Counted from the stretch's first letter, positions 7,993 through 16,600 are shown. The stretch is DNA of 64,000 nucleotides from CAXMST01 sp963712765 (GCA_963712765.1 CAVQIX010000004.1:434001-498000); one strand, 5' to 3'. The notes: generated from the letters alone by a model not told the origin. A program made the numbers and translations.

Positions 7993-8739
7993 ATGGAAGC
8001 AGGGAGAAGCCGCGGCATCGAAGTCGGCGGCGTGATCAACGAGACCTTTCGGATCTACGGGTCCAACCTCGCCGGGCTTCTCGTCAGCGCGGCCGCGGTG
8101 TTCATCGTCGTCGGCATCGCGCAGGGGCTGCTCTACGAGGCCGGCGGGATCATCCTGATCCTGACCGCGACCGCGCTCGGATTCGCAGCCCAGGCGCTCT
8201 ACACCGGCTTTGTGGTCAAGCTCGTCGACGACGTCCGCGACGGTACCCGCGACCATGGCGCCGGTGAGCTGCTCAACTCGGCCACCGGCTCGATAGCGCC
8301 GCTGATCCTCAACGGCATCCTCAAGGGCATCGCCGTGGCGATCGGCTTCCTCTTCCTGATCATCCCCGGTCTGATCCTGCTCACAGTCTGGGCGGTCACC
8401 GCACCCGCGATCGTGGTCGAACGGACCGGGGTCATGGCCGCCTTCGGACGCAGTTGGGAGCTGGTCAAGGGCCACTCGTGGTCGGTCTTCGGGGTGATCG
8501 TGATCGCCTTCCTGATCTCGATCGGCATCTCGCTCGCCGTCGGCATCGTCGGCGCGGCGATCGGCACCGGCGCCCGCGTCGTCTTCGGGACGATCTCGGT
8601 GATCCTCACCGCTCCGATCGTCGCGCTCGTCTCCGCGGTGATGTTCTTCGATCTCGGCGGCGGCTCGTCCGCGGAGGATTCGCTGGAGGGGTCCGCCTCC
8701 GGGACGATCGCGCCGCCCCCGCCGCCCACAGGGGCCTAG
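7993..8739 (+). CDS. Multi-pass membrane protein, glycerophosphodiesterase-membrane-domain-like
   Basis: A 248-residue integral membrane protein. About five or six hydrophobic helices are visible, for example AGLLVSAAAVFIVVGIAQGL, AVAIGFLFLIIPGLILLTVW and the paired helices around VFGVIVIAFLISIGISLAVG. The PGL-x-L-x-x-W-x-x-x-P-x-x-x-x-E segment and following AFGRSWELVKG are typical of the DUF/GPDPase-membrane-domain families. The C-terminus is a short Ser/Pro-rich tail. The ATG at 7993 is preceded by AAGGAG with 5-nt spacing, which rules against the GTG 6 nt upstream. Function unknown. Confidence 0.75.
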   Translation: MEAGRSRGIEVGGVINETFRIYGSNLAGLLVSAAAVFIVVGIAQGLLYEAGGIILILTATALGFAAQALYTGFVVKLVDDVRDGTRDHGAGELLNSATGSIAPLILNGILKGIAVAIGFLFLIIPGLILLTVWAVTAPAIVVERTGVMAAFGRSWELVKGHSWSVFGVIVIAFLISIGISLAVGIVGAAIGTGARVVFGTISVILTAPIVALVSAVMFFDLGGGSSAEDSLEGSASGTIAPPPPPTGA

Positions 8740-8769
8740 GGAGAGGCCGACGACCGCAAGCGGAACCCG

Positions 8770-8796
8770 GCGATGGCCCGCTCAGCGGGCCATCGC
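8770..8796. terminator. Perfect 12-bp hairpin centred on the purB stop codon
   Basis: The arms at 8770-8781 and 8785-8796 are perfectly complementary, and the 3-nt loop is exactly the purB stop codon. It lies between two convergent genes (8739 and 8782), so it probably terminates transcription from both sides. No T-run follows on either strand. Confidence 0.55.
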
Positions 8797-10080
8797 CTCG
8801 AGCCGCTCGAAGACCTCACCCGCGTTGCGCAGGTAGGCGCTCGCGTCGAAGACGGCGTCGAGATCGATCTCGGGCGCTTCGCCCTCGGTGATCGCCTTCG
8901 CCAGCAGGTCGCGGAACGGGGTCCGCTTGTCCCAGGCTTGCTGGGCGTTGGCTTGGACGATGCGGTAAGCCTCGTCGCGGTCGAGGCCTGTGTCGAGCAG
9001 CGCCGTCAGCGCTCGCTGGCTGTAGACGGCGCCGTAGGTGAGCTCGAGGTTCTCCTTCATGCGGTCGGTGTGGACGACCATCTCGGCGGCCACCCGCCGG
9101 CCGAGGCTGAGCATGTAGTCGATCGCGATCGTCGCGTCGGGCAGGATCACGCGCTCGGCTCCCGAGTGGGAGATGTCGCGCTCGTGCCAGAGGGCGACGT
9201 TCTCCAGTCCCGCCTGCGCGTAGCCACGCATCACCCGTGCGAGACCGGTGATCCGCTCGGTCGTGATCGGGTTGCGCTTGTGCGGCATCGCCGATGAGCC
9301 CTTCTGGCCCTTGCCGAACGGCTCCTCGACCTCGCGGACCTCGGTCCGCTGCAGGTTCCGGATCTCGGTCGCGAATCGCTCGAGACCGGCGGCCGAGAGC
9401 GCGACCGCGCTGAGCAGCTCGGCGTGGCGGTCACGCGGGACGACCTGGGTGGAGGCGTCCTCGCATCCGAGCCCGAGCTCCTCCATCACACGCCTCTCCA
9501 CCGAGGGCGGCAGCGAGGCGTAGGTCCCGACGGCGCCGGACAGCTTGCCGACCGCGGCCTGCTCGAAAGCGGAGCGGAGCCGCTCGACGTTGCGATTCGC
9601 CTCGAAGGCGAATCCCGCCAGCCTCAGACCGAAGCTGGTCGGCTCGGCGTGAATCCCGTGAGTTCGGCCGACGCAGACGGTGTCGCGGTGCTCGAGTGCT
9701 CTGCCGATCAGGGCGTCGCGATAGTCCCGGGCGCCGGTCGTCACGATCGTCCCCGCCTCGACGAGCTGGGTCGCGAGGGCCGTATCGAGCACGTCGGAGG
9801 AGGTGAGGCCGTAGTGGAGCCAGCGGCCTTCGGGGCCGATCGAGGTCTGGACAACATCGACGAAGGCGGCGACGTCGTGGTTGGTGGTGCGTTCGCGGTA
9901 CTCGACCGCCTCCACCGTGAACGAGGCGCGCTCGCGGCAGGCGCGGGCGTCGGCCTCGGGCACGACCCCCTCCATCGCCAGGGCATCGACCACGGCCAGC
10001 TCGACCTCGAGCCAGCCCTCCATCTTCCGGCGCTGGGTCCAGATCGACCCGATCTCCTCGCGGGTGTATCGGGGGATCAT
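8782..10080 (-). CDS. purB: Adenylosuccinate lyase
   Basis: A 432-residue PurB of the fumarase/aspartase superfamily. It cleaves SAICAR to AICAR and adenylosuccinate to AMP, both releasing fumarate. The signature loop GSSAMPHKRNPITTERI carries the catalytic Ser; TSSDVLDTALATQL and GRTHGIHAEPTSFG are the other two conserved regions, the latter with the catalytic His. Length is typical. It follows purE by 23 nt on the same strand, forming purD-purE-purB. Its stop codon is the loop of a perfect hairpin. Confidence 0.96.
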   Translation of the reverse strand: MIPRYTREEIGSIWTQRRKMEGWLEVELAVVDALAMEGVVPEADARACRERASFTVEAVEYRERTTNHDVAAFVDVVQTSIGPEGRWLHYGLTSSDVLDTALATQLVEAGTIVTTGARDYRDALIGRALEHRDTVCVGRTHGIHAEPTSFGLRLAGFAFEANRNVERLRSAFEQAAVGKLSGAVGTYASLPPSVERRVMEELGLGCEDASTQVVPRDRHAELLSAVALSAAGLERFATEIRNLQRTEVREVEEPFGKGQKGSSAMPHKRNPITTERITGLARVMRGYAQAGLENVALWHERDISHSGAERVILPDATIAIDYMLSLGRRVAAEMVVHTDRMKENLELTYGAVYSQRALTALLDTGLDRDEAYRIVQANAQQAWDKRTPFRDLLAKAITEGEAPEIDLDAVFDASAYLRNAGEVFERLEAMAR

Positions 10081-10103
10081 CTGCCGCCCTGCGTCTGGCC
10101 GAT

Positions 10104-10571
10104 CTAGGCGCCGAGGATGCGGGCGGCGAGCAGCCCGGCGTTCTTGGCGTTGTCGATCCCGACGGCGGCGACCGGGACCCCTGGGGGCATCTGCGACACC
10201 GAGAGCAGAGCGTCGATTCCGCCCAGCGTGCCGGCGGAGATCGGCACCCCGATCACGGGCAGCTCGGTGTGGGCTGCGGCGACTCCCGGCAGCGCGGCCG
10301 AGAGGCCGGCGCCGGCGATGATCACCCGTAGGCCGCGCGTGGAGGCCATGCCGCAGTACTCGGCGACGGTGTCGGGGGTGCGATGGGCGCTCATCACACG
10401 GACCTCGTAGCGGATCCCGTTCTCCTCGAGGACCTCGCCGGCCTTGCGCATCGTCTGTTTGTCGGAAGCAGAGCCCATGATGATCCCCACCAGGGGCTGC
10501 TCCACCTCGATCTCCGCGAACGCCGTCTCCACGTCCGGCATGGTCTCGGTTCCAGTATCAGCTTCCGCCAT
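10104..10571 (-). CDS. purE: N5-carboxyaminoimidazole ribonucleotide mutase (class I PurE)
   Basis: A 155-residue class I PurE that converts N5-CAIR to CAIR. GIIMGSASDKQTMRKA is the phosphate-binding N-terminus, VMSAHRTPD contains the catalytic His, and GGIDALLSVSQMPPGVPVAAVGI is the conserved C-terminal region. The ATG at 10571 lies 4 nt downstream of the purD stop. Further in-frame codons upstream would read into purD and are rejected. An acidic stretch of about 25 residues precedes the core. No purK partner is adjacent. Confidence 0.94.
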   Translation of the reverse strand: MAEADTGTETMPDVETAFAEIEVEQPLVGIIMGSASDKQTMRKAGEVLEENGIRYEVRVMSAHRTPDTVAEYCGMASTRGLRVIIAGAGLSAALPGVAAAHTELPVIGVPISAGTLGGIDALLSVSQMPPGVPVAAVGIDNAKNAGLLAARILGA

Positions 10572-10575
10572 TCGC

Positions 10576-11856
10576 TCACGCTCCAGCTCTGTCGACGGCT
10601 CGCTGCGCAATGTCGCTGCGCAGCTGACGCCCGTCGAAATCGATCTTGCCGGCAGCATCGTACGCTCGCTCGCGGGCGAGGGCCGGGGACGGGCCCATCG
10701 CGGTTACTGCCAGCACCCGGCCGCCGTTGGTGACGATCTCTCCATCGCGCTCGGCGGTGCCGGCGTGAAAGACCTCGGCGCCGGCCTCGGCGGCCTCGGC
10801 CAGGCCACCGATCACATCGCCCTTCGAGGAGCTCTCCGGGTACCCGGCGGATGCGAGGACGAGCGAGACGGCCCACTGGTCACTGAACTCGGCTTCGACC
10901 CCGTCCAGGCCGCCGGGCTCACGGGCGAGCCTGCAGAGCTCGAGCAGGTCGGAGCGGAGCCGCGGCAGGACCGCCTGGGTCTCGGGATCGCCGAAGCGGC
11001 AGTTGAATTCGAGCACCTTTGGACCCGCCGCGGTCATCATCAGGCCCGCGTAGAGGACGCCGTGGAAGGGAATGCCCCGCTCGGCCATCAGCGCCACGAT
11101 CGGGCGGTGCACGAGGTCGGTGATCTCCTCGAGCTGGGCGTCGGTGACTCCGGGCACCGGCGAGTAGCTCCCCATTCCGCCCGTGTTCGGCCCTTCGTCG
11201 CCGTCGAAGATCCGCTTGTAGTCCTGCGCGGGCGCGAGCGGGAGCACGTTCTCGCCGTCACACAGCGCCAGCAGCGATAGCTCCTCGCCCTCGAGATGCT
11301 CCTCGAGCACGACGGTGGTCTCGCCGAATCGCCGCTCGGTGAAGAAGACGTCGATCGCCTCGCGGGCCTCCCGCTCGGAGGCGGCGACGATCACGCCTTT
11401 TCCGGCGGCTAGACCGTCTGCCTTGAGCACGATCGGGTAGTCGCTGCGTGCCAGGGCGTCGAGCGCCTGCTCGGGTGATCGCAACACCTGGTGGCCGGCG
11501 GTGGGCACCCCGGCGGCCGCCATCGCCTCCTTCGCGTAGAGCTTCGAGCCCTCGAGCATCGCCGCCCCCGCGCTCGGGCCGAAGGCGGCGATGCCGGCCG
11601 CCTCGAGCGCGTCGACGAGGCCGTCGACCAGCGGCGCCTCCGGCCCGACCACGACCAGATCGATCCCTTCGGACTTCGCGCCGGCGACGATCTCGGTGAC
11701 CGAGCTGCCGATCTCCGGACAGCGCGCGTCGGCGCAGATCCCAGCGTTGCCGGGGCTGCAATGCAGCTCCGGCTCCTGTGGCGAGCGGGCCAGGGCGCGC
11801 ACGATTGCGTGCTCGCGTCCGCCGCCCCCGACCACGAGGACCTTCAATCCGGGCAT
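10576..11856 (-). CDS. purD: Phosphoribosylamine-glycine ligase
   Basis: A 426-residue GAR synthetase (ATP-grasp) that joins glycine to phosphoribosylamine, step 2 of purine synthesis. KVLVVGGGGREHAI is the N-terminal signature, PIVLKADGLAAGKGVIVA the ATP-grasp lysine loop, and RFGDPETQ the purD-specific motif. The ATG at 11856 gives the usual family length. A 23-nt gap separates it from the upstream GYD-domain gene, and 4 nt from purE downstream, so it is the first purine gene of an operon. Confidence 0.95.
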   Translation of the reverse strand: MPGLKVLVVGGGGREHAIVRALARSPQEPELHCSPGNAGICADARCPEIGSSVTEIVAGAKSEGIDLVVVGPEAPLVDGLVDALEAAGIAAFGPSAGAAMLEGSKLYAKEAMAAAGVPTAGHQVLRSPEQALDALARSDYPIVLKADGLAAGKGVIVAASEREAREAIDVFFTERRFGETTVVLEEHLEGEELSLLALCDGENVLPLAPAQDYKRIFDGDEGPNTGGMGSYSPVPGVTDAQLEEITDLVHRPIVALMAERGIPFHGVLYAGLMMTAAGPKVLEFNCRFGDPETQAVLPRLRSDLLELCRLAREPGGLDGVEAEFSDQWAVSLVLASAGYPESSSKGDVIGGLAEAAEAGAEVFHAGTAERDGEIVTNGGRVLAVTAMGPSPALARERAYDAAGKIDFDGRQLRSDIAQRAVDRAGA

Positions 11857-11879
11857 CTCGTTCGAAGCGCCTAGACCTC

Positions 11880-12161
11880 TTAGAGGCTGTTGGCGAAGTC
11901 CTCGGCCGGAATCGCGGTCAGCGTCATGTTCTCCGTCGTGCCACGCGAGCCCAGCTCGACCGAGGCGCGGGCCATCGTCTCGGCGTCGGGTGCCTCGATC
12001 ACGCTGATGAAGTCGTACTGGCCCAGAGTCGCCCACTGGTGAAGCACCTTTAGGCCGATCTGCGACATCTCGGCGTTGACCTCGGTGATTCGGGCTGGAT
12101 TGTTCTTGATCGTCTTGACGCCGTCGCTCGTCAGGTTGGTCAGCAGGATGAAATGGGCCAT
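11880..12161 (-). CDS. GYD-domain protein
   Basis: A 93-residue protein of the GYD family, named for its Gly-Tyr-Asp motif, here LGQYDFISVIEAPD. N-terminal FILLTNLTSDGVKTIKNNPARI and the alpha/beta ferredoxin-like pattern match this family of small proteins with unknown biochemistry. A clear Shine-Dalgarno (GAGGAG, about 5 nt upstream) supports the ATG at 12161. It precedes purD by 23 nt and is probably co-transcribed with the purine genes. Confidence 0.85.
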   Translation of the reverse strand: MAHFILLTNLTSDGVKTIKNNPARITEVNAEMSQIGLKVLHQWATLGQYDFISVIEAPDAETMARASVELGSRGTTENMTLTAIPAEDFANSL

Positions 12162-12263
12162 CTCTTCTCCTCATCGTTCGGCCCGCGCGGACTGCGGGCT
12201 GTTGGTGCGTCCAGCATCCTTATCTCACATCGGGTCGCGAAGCGTAGGCGCGCCCCGTCCCGG

Positions 12264-12932
12264 CTACTCCGGCAGCGAGGCGACTCCGCTGATGAAGGGC
12301 TTGACCAGGGGGGCAAGTCCAGCGATCTCATCGCGCTCGAGTTCGATCAGATCGAGCCGGGAGCGCTCGATCGCGGCCGCGGTGTCGCGGTTGCAATGGC
12401 AGCCGTGGCCGATCGCGTACCAGGGCCCGTGAAGGATGTCCTGGGCCCTGGCGAGGCGAGGCGTCTGGGCGCGGACGTGCTCGAAGAAGATGAGACGGCC
12501 TCCCGGCCGGAGGACCCGCGCGACCTCGGTCAGCGCCACCGCCTGATCGCGCACGGTGCAGAGCATCAGGGTCGCGACGACGGTGTCGAAGCAACTGGCG
12601 TCGAAGGGCAGCTCCTCGGCCGGAGCCTCGACCACGCGGGCCTCCCGACCCGAGCCGGCGAGCTTCTGGCGCAGCTGCGCGGCCATCGGCCCGAACGGCT
12701 CGGTGAGGACAAGCTCGCCGACCGCCTCCGGATAGTGGGGCAGGTTGAGGCCGGTCCCGGCGCCGAGCTCGAGCGTTCGCCCCGAGGCGCCGGCGACGGC
12801 CCGGGCGCGGCCCTCGCCGAGCGGGCCGCGCTCGGCCTTCGCCAGGGACCGGTCGTAAAGACCCGCGAACGCGCGCCCGTAGGTGGCGTCGTAGGCGCGC
12901 CGGATGATTGACGGCTCAGCCATCGCGGGCAT
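12264..12932 (-). CDS. Class I SAM-dependent methyltransferase (Methyltransf_11 type)
   Basis: A 222-residue methyltransferase. TLELGAGTGLNLPHYP is SAM motif I, FDTVVATLMLCTVRD motif II and VLRPGGRLIFFEHVRA motif III; the EHVRA plus later IGHGCHCNRDT pattern recalls the phosphatidylethanolamine/METTL7-like group. The substrate is not determinable, though a lipid is possible. Two ATG codons and a GTG lie at the start (12923, 12932, 12935), all inside the end of the enoyl-CoA hydratase gene; 12932 is chosen for its weak GGGCGAG upstream. Ends 102 bp before the GYD gene. Confidence 0.8.
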   Translation of the reverse strand: MPAMAEPSIIRRAYDATYGRAFAGLYDRSLAKAERGPLGEGRARAVAGASGRTLELGAGTGLNLPHYPEAVGELVLTEPFGPMAAQLRQKLAGSGREARVVEAPAEELPFDASCFDTVVATLMLCTVRDQAVALTEVARVLRPGGRLIFFEHVRAQTPRLARAQDILHGPWYAIGHGCHCNRDTAAAIERSRLDLIELERDEIAGLAPLVKPFISGVASLPE

Positions 12933-13899
12933 CACTCGCCCTGTCGCTGATCAGGTCGGCCGCGGTTCCGTCCTGCCAGGCCCGGCGCAGCTCGTCATCG
13001 GCCGCCGGCGCCGCATCGTCGCCCTCGACCTGGCGGGCGTAGGCGGTGAGCCCACGACGGGCCTGGGGCGTGGTGCCGGACGACAGAAACCAGCGCCGCT
13101 CCTCCGCCAGGCCAGCCGCGAGCGGAGCGGTGGCGCCGAAGTACACCGAGTGCTTGGCGCCGGCGATCGATGCGGGCGAGCGCCGGGACATCCGCTCGGC
13201 CAGCCGACGGGCCTCCGTCATCAGCTCCGCCTCACCGACGGCGCGGTTGATCAGGCCGATCTCCTCCGCCTCCTCCGCCTCGAGAGCGCTTCCCTCGATG
13301 ATCATCTCCAGCGCCCGGGCGTGTCCGATTGCATGCGACATCCGCTGGGTGCCCCCGGCCCCCGGCTGGATCCCGATCGTCGTCTCGGGCAGTCCGATGG
13401 TGCCGACCCCCCTGGCCATCAGTCGCAGGTCGCAGGCGAGCGCCAGCTCGCAACCGCCTCCCATCGCAGGGCCGCCGATCGCCGCAATCAGGATCTTGTC
13501 GAGCCGGTTCATGCGTAGGAACAGGTCGTGGATCTCGCGCAGGGCGAGGAGACCCGACGCGGGGGTTTTGCGCAGAGCGGAGCCGACACCTGGGATCCGG
13601 TTGAGACCTGCGGCCGCCGCCAGCGCCGCGCCCGCCACCCCGGCGCCGACCTGAGCGTTGAGCTCCTCGGCGCCGGCGAGGATCTCGGCGACGTCGTAGT
13701 GAGTGATGAACCTCCCCTCGACGCCGCCGGTAATGATCACCGCGCCGGTCGAGTCGTCGCGCTCGAGATCGTCGACGGCCGCGGTCAGGGCCTCGACCAT
13801 CGGGCGGTTCATGAAGTTGTGAGGGGGGTTGACCAGTCGCACGGTCATCACCCGCCCGGCTCGCTCGATCTGGACGGGGTGGGGGTCCGCTGCGCTCAT
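12916..13899 (-). CDS. Enoyl-CoA hydratase/isomerase family protein
   Basis: A 327-residue crotonase-fold protein. The oxyanion region IAAIGGPAMGGGCELALACDLRL is typical, as is GTIGLPETTIGIQPGAGGTQRM with the catalytic-position Glu. An insertion of about 35 residues around AGVAGAALAAAAGLNRIPGV precedes the core and makes the protein longer than the usual 260. It may act on a CoA thioester in beta-oxidation or an aromatic pathway. ATG at 13899 is followed by MSAADPHPVQIERAGRVMTV; earlier in-frame codons are not family-like. It overlaps the downstream methyltransferase. Confidence 0.85.
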   Translation of the reverse strand: MSAADPHPVQIERAGRVMTVRLVNPPHNFMNRPMVEALTAAVDDLERDDSTGAVIITGGVEGRFITHYDVAEILAGAEELNAQVGAGVAGAALAAAAGLNRIPGVGSALRKTPASGLLALREIHDLFLRMNRLDKILIAAIGGPAMGGGCELALACDLRLMARGVGTIGLPETTIGIQPGAGGTQRMSHAIGHARALEMIIEGSALEAEEAEEIGLINRAVGEAELMTEARRLAERMSRRSPASIAGAKHSVYFGATAPLAAGLAEERRWFLSSGTTPQARRGLTAYARQVEGDDAAPAADDELRRAWQDGTAADLISDRASDARDG

Positions 13900-13934
13900 C
13901 TCGACTCCTGTTCTGCGGTGCTGGCGGCCGCGGG

Positions 13935-14402
13935 TCAGCTGATCCGGTCCGCGATCGAATCCCGACGGTAGTCGAAGATCCGCCGTAGGTCCCGCTTGAC
14001 GATCAGGTGCTCGGCGATCGTCCCGAGCGGTCCGAAGCGATGGCCGTAGCGGACGATATCGACCATCCTCGTGTGGTCGGCGTCGATCGTCTCGAAGCTG
14101 TGGGTGTGGTGCCAGAGCGCGTAGGGGCCACGGAGCTGGCGATCGACGAAGCCGCCAGTCCCGTTCGCGGGCGGGTCCCACTCCTCGATCCTGGTCAGCC
14201 AGTTGACAGGGATGCCGTGGAGCTTGAGTCGGTAGCGGATCTCGGTCCCGACACTCATCTCGATCGGGGTCGGGGTCGTGATCCGGAAGCCGAGCCAGGG
14301 CGGGGTGATCGCCTCGAGGTTCTCCGCCATCGAGAAGAACTCGAACGCGGGGTCGATCCCGACGTCGAGCACCTGCTCGCGGCGCAGTACGCGTTCTCTC
14401 AT
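13935..14402 (-). CDS. SRPBCC (START-like) family protein
   Basis: A 155-residue single-domain helix-grip protein of the polyketide-cyclase/COQ10-like group. Characteristic segments are FEFFSMAENLEAITPPWLGF (helix after strand 1), YRLKLHGIPVNWLTRIEEWD and the C-terminal helix VKRDLRRIFDYRRDSI. Such proteins bind hydrophobic ligands; the ligand here is unknown. Its ATG overlaps the glycosyltransferase stop (ATGA at 14399-14402), so the two are co-translated and the protein may serve the same pathway. Confidence 0.8.
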   Translation of the reverse strand: MRERVLRREQVLDVGIDPAFEFFSMAENLEAITPPWLGFRITTPTPIEMSVGTEIRYRLKLHGIPVNWLTRIEEWDPPANGTGGFVDRQLRGPYALWHHTHSFETIDADHTRMVDIVRYGHRFGPLGTIAEHLIVKRDLRRIFDYRRDSIADRIS

Positions 14403-15520
14403 CCCGCCTCCCCCGTGCCGGCTCCGACGAGCGCCCCGATGTCGGTCACGGTCCTCTCCCAGCTCAGCTGCCGACGTCGCTCCCGGGCGCCGGCGGAGAG
14501 CTCGGCGCGGAGGTCGGGATCGCGCAGCCGCTCGATCGCGGCGGTCAGCTCGCCGGAATCGGGCCGGTAGGCGGTGATCCCCGAGCGGGCCTTTCCGTCG
14601 GCGATGCCGGCGACGAGGATCCCGTTGTGGCCGTCGATCACGATCTCGTTCATTGGAGGATTGTCGTTGGTCACAACCGGCACCCCTAACGCGGTGGCTT
14701 CGTAGAGATGTAGCCCGAGGCCCTCCCAGCGGCTCGGTGCGATGATCGCGTCGGCGGAGCCGAGCAGGCGCATGTACCCGGCGGTGGGGAGCTCGTCGGT
14801 GAGGATCTCGATGCGCCGGTCCCGCCGCCCGATGCGACCGCCGCGGGCGAGGCGCTTGACCTGAGTGAGCTGCCGCTCGACCTGTGCCTTGACCACCAGC
14901 CGGAGCTCGGGGCCCTCGGCCGCGCGGAAGGCCTCGATCACCTCGGCCAGCGGCTTTCGCTTGCTCATGAATCCACCCGGGAACAGCAGTCGCACCTGCG
15001 AGCCCGCTTCGTCTCCGGAGGCATTCCTCGCGGGACCCGGGATCAGATCCGGGTGACATCCCCAGTGCACGCGCGGGCTCTCGACCCCCATCTCCGCGTA
15101 GCGATCGCGCTCGCACGCGGTCATCGAGTAGATCTGGTCGAACGCGGCCCGGGCCGGTCCGACGTGGTCGTCGGAGAAGTGCTCCCAGACGAAGCGTCCG
15201 AGGGTGCGGAGCCCGGACCGCCTCAGCCGCTCGATCTCCTCGAACTGGTAGTTCTGATCGAAGAGGACCTGATCCAGCGAGTTCGCCTCCGCCCAGGCCT
15301 CGTACTCCGGCCAGGGGATCAGGTAGGCGGAGGCGTCGGTGACGTCGGGCTGATCCCAGACGTCGCGCCGCTCGATGTGGTCGGGGCGGATGTTGGTCCT
15401 GCGGGTCGGCCGGGCGAGGATGAAGGTCTGGTGACCGAGATCGTCGAGCGCGGATCGGAGCTGGCGGGCGACGACGCCCTGTCCGCGGTTGAACCAGTAG
15501 GAGACGATTCCGATTCTCAC
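14399..15520 (-). CDS. Glycosyltransferase, GT4-type, paralogue of 2755-3822
   Basis: A 373-residue GT-B glycosyltransferase. The N-terminus MRIGIVSYWFNRGQGVVARQ is nearly the same as in the paralogue at 2755-3822, as are the donor-site regions APSRWEGLGLHLYEATALG and VVTNDNPPMNEIVIDGHNGI. It carries an extra basic stretch (LARGGRIGRRDRRI) in the linker. Start is GTG, close to the divergent gene at 15593. It is followed by a co-translated SRPBCC protein. The window contains three genes of this subfamily, two of them complete. Confidence 0.85.
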   Translation of the reverse strand: MRIGIVSYWFNRGQGVVARQLRSALDDLGHQTFILARPTRRTNIRPDHIERRDVWDQPDVTDASAYLIPWPEYEAWAEANSLDQVLFDQNYQFEEIERLRRSGLRTLGRFVWEHFSDDHVGPARAAFDQIYSMTACERDRYAEMGVESPRVHWGCHPDLIPGPARNASGDEAGSQVRLLFPGGFMSKRKPLAEVIEAFRAAEGPELRLVVKAQVERQLTQVKRLARGGRIGRRDRRIEILTDELPTAGYMRLLGSADAIIAPSRWEGLGLHLYEATALGVPVVTNDNPPMNEIVIDGHNGILVAGIADGKARSGITAYRPDSGELTAAIERLRDPDLRAELSAGARERRRQLSWERTVTDIGALVGAGTGEAG

Positions 15521-15579
15521 GCCCTAACCCTGACATGCAGCGGCGCCCGGCAGGAGGGGGGTCGGTTATGAGCGAACGC

Positions 15580-15585
15580 TAACAT
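15580..15585 (+). promoter_or_regulatory. Putative -10 box (TAACAT) for the 15593 gene
   Basis: TAACAT ends 7 nt before a GTG at 15593. The ATG at 15584 overlaps the box itself, so the GTG is the likelier start of a leaderless transcript. Confidence 0.35.
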
Positions 15586-15592
15586 GGCGTCG

Positions 15593-16597
15593 GTGGGACG
15601 CTGTAGCGGGATCGAAGCGGGACGAGTGTGGCGTGGTCTTCTGGCCGCGCTCGGCGCGATGCTGCTCTCTCTGGCCGCGCTGGGCGCCGATCCCGTAGCG
15701 GCTTCCCCGCGTGGCTACTCGCCCCCAACCGCGGCCGAGCTCGAGCGCGCCACCGACACACTGCTCCGTCAGCCCAGTCTGCGCGGCGGTGGGATCGGCG
15801 AGGCGCCCGAACAGCCGGAGCCCGGCGCCGACGACGAGCGTCTGCTTGCCCCGCGAAACCTCGCCGTGGCCCTCTACGGAGCGCCGCAGCTGACCGCGAC
15901 CGCCGTCGGCAAGCGCAGCCCCTCCGGAGCCGCCCGCAAGCTCCGCAAGCAGGCCCGCGCCTATGCCCGCAGCACGCGGCGTCCGGTCGTCCGCAGCCTC
16001 AACTTGATCGGTGTGATCGCGACGGCGTCGCGGGGATCCGACGGCAAGTACCGGGCCCGCCAGCCGGACGAGATCATCCGCCGGTATCTGAAGGCGGCAC
16101 GCTCGGTCGGAGCGCGGCTGACTCTCGATATCCAGCCCGGACGTTCGCCGGTGCTGAGCGAGCTGCGGGCGCTGAAGCGATGGATCAGCCTCCCCGACGT
16201 CGACGTCGGCATCGATCCCGAGTGGCATGTCGGTCGCCGCGGGGTACCGGGGCGGACCGAGGGCTCGATCAGCGCGCGGAAGCTGAATCAGGCGTCGCGC
16301 TGGATCAACGAGCTGGTCACCGAGGGGGGACTGCCGCCGAAGGCGATGATCGTGCATCAGTTCCGCAAGGGGAGCATCAGCCAGCGCCGCAAGATCAATC
16401 CTCGTGCGAGCGTAGACGTCCTGCTCAACTTCGACGGGATCGGATCCCGGGGGCCGAAGAAGGCCGGCTACGCCAAGCTCGCCGTCAATGATCTGCTCGA
16501 TGGCTTCTCGCTCTTCTACGATCGCGACATCCGGCTGATGAAGCCTCGCGCCGTGCTGCGGTTGAAGCCACGGGTCGAGTACGCGATGTACCAATAG
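15593..16597 (+). CDS. Secreted conserved protein, putative TIM-barrel
   Basis: A 334-residue exported protein. A cleavable signal (VWRGLLAALGAMLLSLAALG, then ADPVAASP) precedes a low-complexity linker and a conserved C-terminal domain with ARLTLDIQPGRSPVLSELRA, VDVGIDPEWHVG and KAMIVHQFRKGSI. This domain occurs in many actinobacterial exported proteins; the strand-ending Asp/Glu and His positions (LDIQPG, DPEW, VHQF) suggest a TIM-barrel, perhaps hydrolase-like. Function unknown. ATG at 15584 is an alternative start. It is divergent from the glycosyltransferase and 11 bp ahead of the next gene. Confidence 0.75.
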   Translation: MGRCSGIEAGRVWRGLLAALGAMLLSLAALGADPVAASPRGYSPPTAAELERATDTLLRQPSLRGGGIGEAPEQPEPGADDERLLAPRNLAVALYGAPQLTATAVGKRSPSGAARKLRKQARAYARSTRRPVVRSLNLIGVIATASRGSDGKYRARQPDEIIRRYLKAARSVGARLTLDIQPGRSPVLSELRALKRWISLPDVDVGIDPEWHVGRRGVPGRTEGSISARKLNQASRWINELVTEGGLPPKAMIVHQFRKGSISQRRKINPRASVDVLLNFDGIGSRGPKKAGYAKLAVNDLLDGFSLFYDRDIRLMKPRAVLRLKPRVEYAMYQ

Positions 16598-16600
16598 GCT
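16595..16600 (+). promoter_or_regulatory. Putative -10 box (TAGGCT) for the 16609 gene
   Basis: TAGGCT includes the stop codon of the preceding gene and ends 8 nt before the ATG at 16609. There is no Shine-Dalgarno sequence. Confidence 0.4.
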
